Below are positions 6,800-9,506 of a DNA stretch of 9,506 nucleotides, piece by piece (position 1 is the first letter of the stretch; every line of letters begins with the position of its first letter). The notes beneath the pieces were generated by a model. The model had not been told where the DNA came from, ran no database searches, and worked only from the letters and a program-made list of their open reading frames with translations. Origin of the DNA: an uncultured Mailhella sp. (GTDB taxonomy: Bacteria > Desulfobacterota > Desulfovibrionia > Desulfovibrionales > Desulfovibrionaceae). The DNA lies in assembly GCA_948482415.1 (NCBI GenBank), contig CAOMFZ010000083.1:1-9506 (forward strand), in the 5' to 3' direction. A program made the position numbers and the translations under genes.

Positions 6800-6822
6800 T
6801 TGCTTTGGAGATGAGCATGGCA
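6772..6822. repeat. 8-base inverted repeat spanning the uvrB promoter and start codon
   Basis: TGCCATGC (6772-6779) and its exact complement GCATGGCA (6815-6822) flank 35 bases. The right arm contains the chosen uvrB ATG (6817-6819). A T-G wobble (6771/6823) could extend the RNA stem, and AGCA (6780-6783) can pair with TGCT (6801-6804) inside. Confidence 0.5.
6807..6810 (+). promoter_or_regulatory. Ribosome-binding site deciding the uvrB start
   Basis: GGAG lies 6 bases before the ATG at 6817. It directly abuts the ATG at 6811 and overlaps the in-frame TTG at 6805, so both earlier starts are unlikely. Confidence 0.65.
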
Positions 6823-8859
6823 GAAAATACGATTTCACAAAAACCCTTTAAATTAGTAACAAAATACAGCCCAAAAGGGGATCAGCCGGAAGCCATTGAC
6901 GAGCTTGCGGCAAATATCAATAACGGGGTGCAAAGTCAAGTTCTCTTGGGGGTAACGGGTTCCGGAAAAACTTTTACCATGGCAAATGTCATAGCCCGCA
7001 CCAATCGTCCGGCCCTTATTCTTGCCCATAATAAAACGCTTGCTGCCCAGCTTTATGCGGAATTTCGGGAGTTTTTCCCTGAAAATGCGGTGGAATATTT
7101 TGTCAGTTATTATGATTATTACCAGCCGGAAGCCTATGTTCCCTCTTCTGATACCTATATTGAAAAAGACAGTTCCATAAATGACAATATCGATAAACTC
7201 CGCCATGCCGCGACCCATGCTCTTTTGACACGGCGTGATGTGATTATTGTGGCGTCTGTATCCTGTATTTATGGTTTGGGTTCCCCGGAATTTTATGCCA
7301 AGCTGATTATCCCCATTGAAGAGGGACAGCATATCAGCATGGACGATATTATCAAGCGGCTGGTGGAAGTGCAGTATACGCGCAATGATTATGATTTCCA
7401 CCGCGGCACGTTTCGGGTGCGCGGCGATGTGCTGGAAATTATCCCCGCATACGAGCATGAACGGGCTTTGCATTTGGAATTTTTTGGCGATGAATTGGAG
7501 CGGATTTTGGAAATTGACCCGCTGACAGGCAATACGCTCGGACAGATTTCCAAAACCGTTATTTATCCTGCCAGTCACTATGTTTCTGACAGTGATAACC
7601 TGGTTCGTGCCATGGACGATATCCGCACAGAACTGACGCAGCGGCTGATTGAACTGAAAAATGCCAATAAGCTTGTGGAAGCACAGCGCCTTGAGCAGCG
7701 TACTCAGCTTGATTTGGAGATGATGCAGGAACTTGGCTACTGCAACGGCATTGAAAACTATTCGCGGCATTTGGATAACCGTAAATGCGGACAGGCTCCT
7801 GCAACGCTTTTGGATTATTTTCCTGAGGATTTTCTTTTATTTGTTGATGAGTCGCACATGAGTATTCCGCAGGTGGGAGCCATGTATAAGGGCGACAGGT
7901 CAAGAAAATCAACGCTTGTGGAGTTTGGTTTTCGTTTGCCGTCAGCTTTGGATAACAGACCGCTCATGTTTGAGGAATTTCTTTCCCGCATACACCAAAG
8001 CATTTTTGTTTCTGCAACGCCTGCAAAATGGGAATTGGACAGAAGTTACGGGCTGGTGGTGGAACAAATTATCCGTCCGACCGGGCTTGTTGACCCGCCT
8101 GTTGAAATACGCCCCACCAAAGGACAAATGGACGATTTGGTGGCAGAATGCAAGCTTCGGGCAGAACGCAATGAACGTGTGCTTGTGACAACGCTGACCA
8201 AACGTATGGCAGAAGATTTGACGGAATATCTTTCCAATATGGGCATCAGTACGCGCTATTTACATTCTGATATTGATACGCTGGAGCGTATTGCCATTAT
8301 CAAGGCTTTGCGCTCCGGGGAATTCAGCGTGCTGGTGGGGATTAACCTTTTGCGTGAGGGGCTCGATATTCCGGAAGTTTCTTTGGTGGCGATTTTAGAT
8401 GCAGATAAGGAAGGCTTTTTGCGCTCCACAGGGGCACTTATACAAACTTTTGGGCGTGCTGCGCGAAACAGCAGCGGGCGGGTTCTTTTGTATGCGGACA
8501 GCATTACTAATTCCATGCAGGCAGCCATTGACGAAACCATGCGTCGGCGTGCAAAGCAAATGGCATTCAATGAAGAACACCATATTGTGCCTAAAACCGT
8601 TATAAAATCTCTTGAAAGTCCCCTTGATAATTTGTACAGACCGGAGGATAAAAAAGGCAAAAAGGCGAAAAAAGCAAAAGAAGAAGCCGCCCTGCCCACT
8701 GAACCTAAGGAAATTGCAAAACTTATTACCAGCCTTGAAAAAGAAATGCGCGAATTTGCAAAAGAACTGGAATTTGAGCAGGCAGCAGAGGTTCGTGACA
8801 GAATTAAAGTTTTGCGTGAATATCTTGTTGTGAGCGGAACACAAGAGGAAGTGTTATGA
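6817..8859 (+). CDS. uvrB: Excinuclease ABC subunit B (UvrB)
   Basis: This is the damage-verifying helicase-like subunit of nucleotide excision repair. It is loaded by UvrA, holds the damaged strand and recruits UvrC for incision. The 680 residues carry all expected parts: Walker A GVTGSGKT (45-52), the beta-hairpin with YYDYYQPEAYVP (98-109) that clamps one strand, helicase motif II DESH (344-347), SATP (399-402), motif V INLLREGLDIPE (509-520) and motif VI QTFGRAARN (543-551). A C-terminal UVR domain (about 635-670, LEFEQAAEVRDRIKVLRE) contacts UvrC. A lysine-rich linker (612-621, KKGKKAKKAK) precedes the UVR domain. Length is typical. The start at 6817 was chosen from the GGAG spacing. The stop overlaps the ligA start (ATGA), so the two repair genes form an operon. 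All catalytic motifs look intact. Confidence 0.98.
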   Translation: MAENTISQKPFKLVTKYSPKGDQPEAIDELAANINNGVQSQVLLGVTGSGKTFTMANVIARTNRPALILAHNKTLAAQLYAEFREFFPENAVEYFVSYYDYYQPEAYVPSSDTYIEKDSSINDNIDKLRHAATHALLTRRDVIIVASVSCIYGLGSPEFYAKLIIPIEEGQHISMDDIIKRLVEVQYTRNDYDFHRGTFRVRGDVLEIIPAYEHERALHLEFFGDELERILEIDPLTGNTLGQISKTVIYPASHYVSDSDNLVRAMDDIRTELTQRLIELKNANKLVEAQRLEQRTQLDLEMMQELGYCNGIENYSRHLDNRKCGQAPATLLDYFPEDFLLFVDESHMSIPQVGAMYKGDRSRKSTLVEFGFRLPSALDNRPLMFEEFLSRIHQSIFVSATPAKWELDRSYGLVVEQIIRPTGLVDPPVEIRPTKGQMDDLVAECKLRAERNERVLVTTLTKRMAEDLTEYLSNMGISTRYLHSDIDTLERIAIIKALRSGEFSVLVGINLLREGLDIPEVSLVAILDADKEGFLRSTGALIQTFGRAARNSSGRVLLYADSITNSMQAAIDETMRRRAKQMAFNEEHHIVPKTVIKSLESPLDNLYRPEDKKGKKAKKAKEEAALPTEPKEIAKLITSLEKEMREFAKELEFEQAAEVRDRIKVLREYLVVSGTQEEVL

Positions 8860-9506
8860 AAGAGCAATATTCATTATTTGGAACAGAAGATACAAAAAAA
8901 ACAGAACTGACTTCAGAGCTGACGGGAGAAGAAAAAGACAAAGCGCGGCTTGAATTTTTGAAAAGTGAACTCAAACGGCATAACCGCCTCTATCATACCC
9001 TTGATAATCCTGAAATCAGCGATCAGGAATATGATATGCTCTATAAAGAGCTTGTCAGTCTTGAAGAAAAATATCCGGATCTTGTGACAAAAGACAGCCC
9101 GACACAAAAAATCGGGGGAGAGGTTCTGCCTTATTTGGAAAAGGCAAAACACAGACTGCGCATGTATGGACTGGATAACGTGTTTTCACAGGCTGAATAT
9201 GAAGATTTTATTCAGAAAGGGAAAAATTATTTTTCAAAGGAAAATACGCAAAAAGAACTTTCTTTGAATGTCATGGAGACATGGTGGGCTGACCCTAAAC
9301 TTGATGGTTTAGCTGCTGAAATTATTTATGAAAATGGAGAGTTGGTATCGGCATTGACCCGCGGTGACGGCGAAGAGGGTGAAGTGATTACCTCTGCGGT
9401 CAAAACGATACGCAATGTGCCGCAGCATTTGGGACATAATTTGCCTTTTACGCGCATTGAGGTGCGGGGCGAAGTGCTCATGCTGAAACGTGATTTTGAA
9501 GCGCTC
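8856..9506 (+). CDS. ligA: NAD+-dependent DNA ligase LigA (3' end outside the window)
   Basis: This enzyme seals nicks in replication and repair, using NAD+ to adenylate an active-site lysine. The first 217 residues are present, covering domain Ia and much of the adenylation domain. Domain Ia keeps the NMN-binding residues, by alignment to E. coli from memory: Tyr46-His47 (LYHTLDNPEISD), Asp56, Tyr59 and Asp60. KLDG (148-151) carries the nucleophilic Lys148; TRGDG (168-172) and VRGE (203-206) follow. The N-terminus is about 24 residues longer than E. coli LigA and begins MKEQYSLFG. The stretch before KLDG is about 9 residues longer than in E. coli. Near the pocket, GLDN (105-108) replaces the usual SLDN, and DPK replaces ELK. 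GAGGA at 8845-8849 lies 6 bases before the ATG, which overlaps the uvrB stop. The zinc finger, HhH and BRCT domains would lie beyond the window. Confidence 0.96.
   Translation, partial: MKEQYSLFGTEDTKKTELTSELTGEEKDKARLEFLKSELKRHNRLYHTLDNPEISDQEYDMLYKELVSLEEKYPDLVTKDSPTQKIGGEVLPYLEKAKHRLRMYGLDNVFSQAEYEDFIQKGKNYFSKENTQKELSLNVMETWWADPKLDGLAAEIIYENGELVSALTRGDGEEGEVITSAVKTIRNVPQHLGHNLPFTRIEVRGEVLMLKRDFEAL

Noticed and set aside
6748..6816. A LexA (SOS) operator before uvrB
   Set aside because: No CTG-N-CAG or GAAC-N-GTTC type dyad is present; the inverted repeat here does not match known LexA boxes I recognise.
6853..7770. A 305-codon open frame on the - strand inside uvrB
   Set aside because: It lies wholly opposite a clearly conserved uvrB gene, shows no recognisable domain, and is best explained as a codon-usage shadow.
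8256..8867. A 203-codon open frame on the - strand opposite the uvrB end
   Set aside because: It is serine- and arginine-rich with no family resemblance and is fully antisense to the conserved motif V-VI and UVR regions of uvrB.
1..9506. A defence, phage or other mobile system
   Set aside because: All eight genes belong to recognised housekeeping, transport or regulatory families. No integrase, transposase, tRNA attachment site, terminal repeats or CRISPR array is visible.

Overview
The window looks like chromosomal DNA of a Gram-negative, probably anaerobic bacterium. A lipoprotein-type periplasmic adaptor shows the Gram-negative envelope, and a cobalamin-pathway gene (cbiB) is present. Composition is uneven: by hand count, three 60-base rows of the MerR gene are about 25-28% G+C, while two rows of uvrB are about 50-53%. 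A low-GC relative of the Desulfovibrio group would fit, but that is a guess; nothing in the window fixes the taxon. There are eight protein genes, with no RNA genes, insertion sequences or CRISPR arrays. No gene-free stretch exceeds about 95 bases.

Left block (1-3669, + strand): a compact operon of a TetR-type regulator (its start lies left of the window), a HlyD-type periplasmic adaptor lipoprotein, one ABC ATPase and one ABC-2 permease. The genes overlap or nearly abut. The order resembles the E. coli CecR/YbhGFSR export system in reduced form, with a single ATPase domain and one permease. It probably exports a hydrophobic or toxic compound and is probably controlled by its own TetR protein.

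Middle block (3666-6747): cbiB (adenosylcobinamide-phosphate synthase) lies on the - strand and overlaps the permease tail-to-tail by 4 bases. Ten bases upstream of it, on the same strand, is an AT-rich MerR-family regulator with a probable GyrI-like ligand-binding domain. Divergent from merR is an MFS transporter resembling YbjJ. Between them lies a promoter with the 19-base spacer typical of MerR-activated promoters, reading towards the MFS gene, plus a 16-base AT-only palindrome.

Right block (6748-9506, + strand): uvrB (nucleotide excision repair) and ligA (NAD+-dependent DNA ligase, cut by the window end) share an ATGA stop/start and are probably translated together, linking damage incision with final nick sealing. 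LigA has an N-terminal extension with a sequence resembling a sliding-clamp-binding motif and two changes in its adenylate pocket. An 8-base inverted repeat spans the uvrB promoter and start codon.

I did not find a clearly new multi-gene system. The points most worth checking are the LigA N-terminus and adenylation pocket, the inverted repeat around the uvrB start, and the MerR-type divergent promoter.
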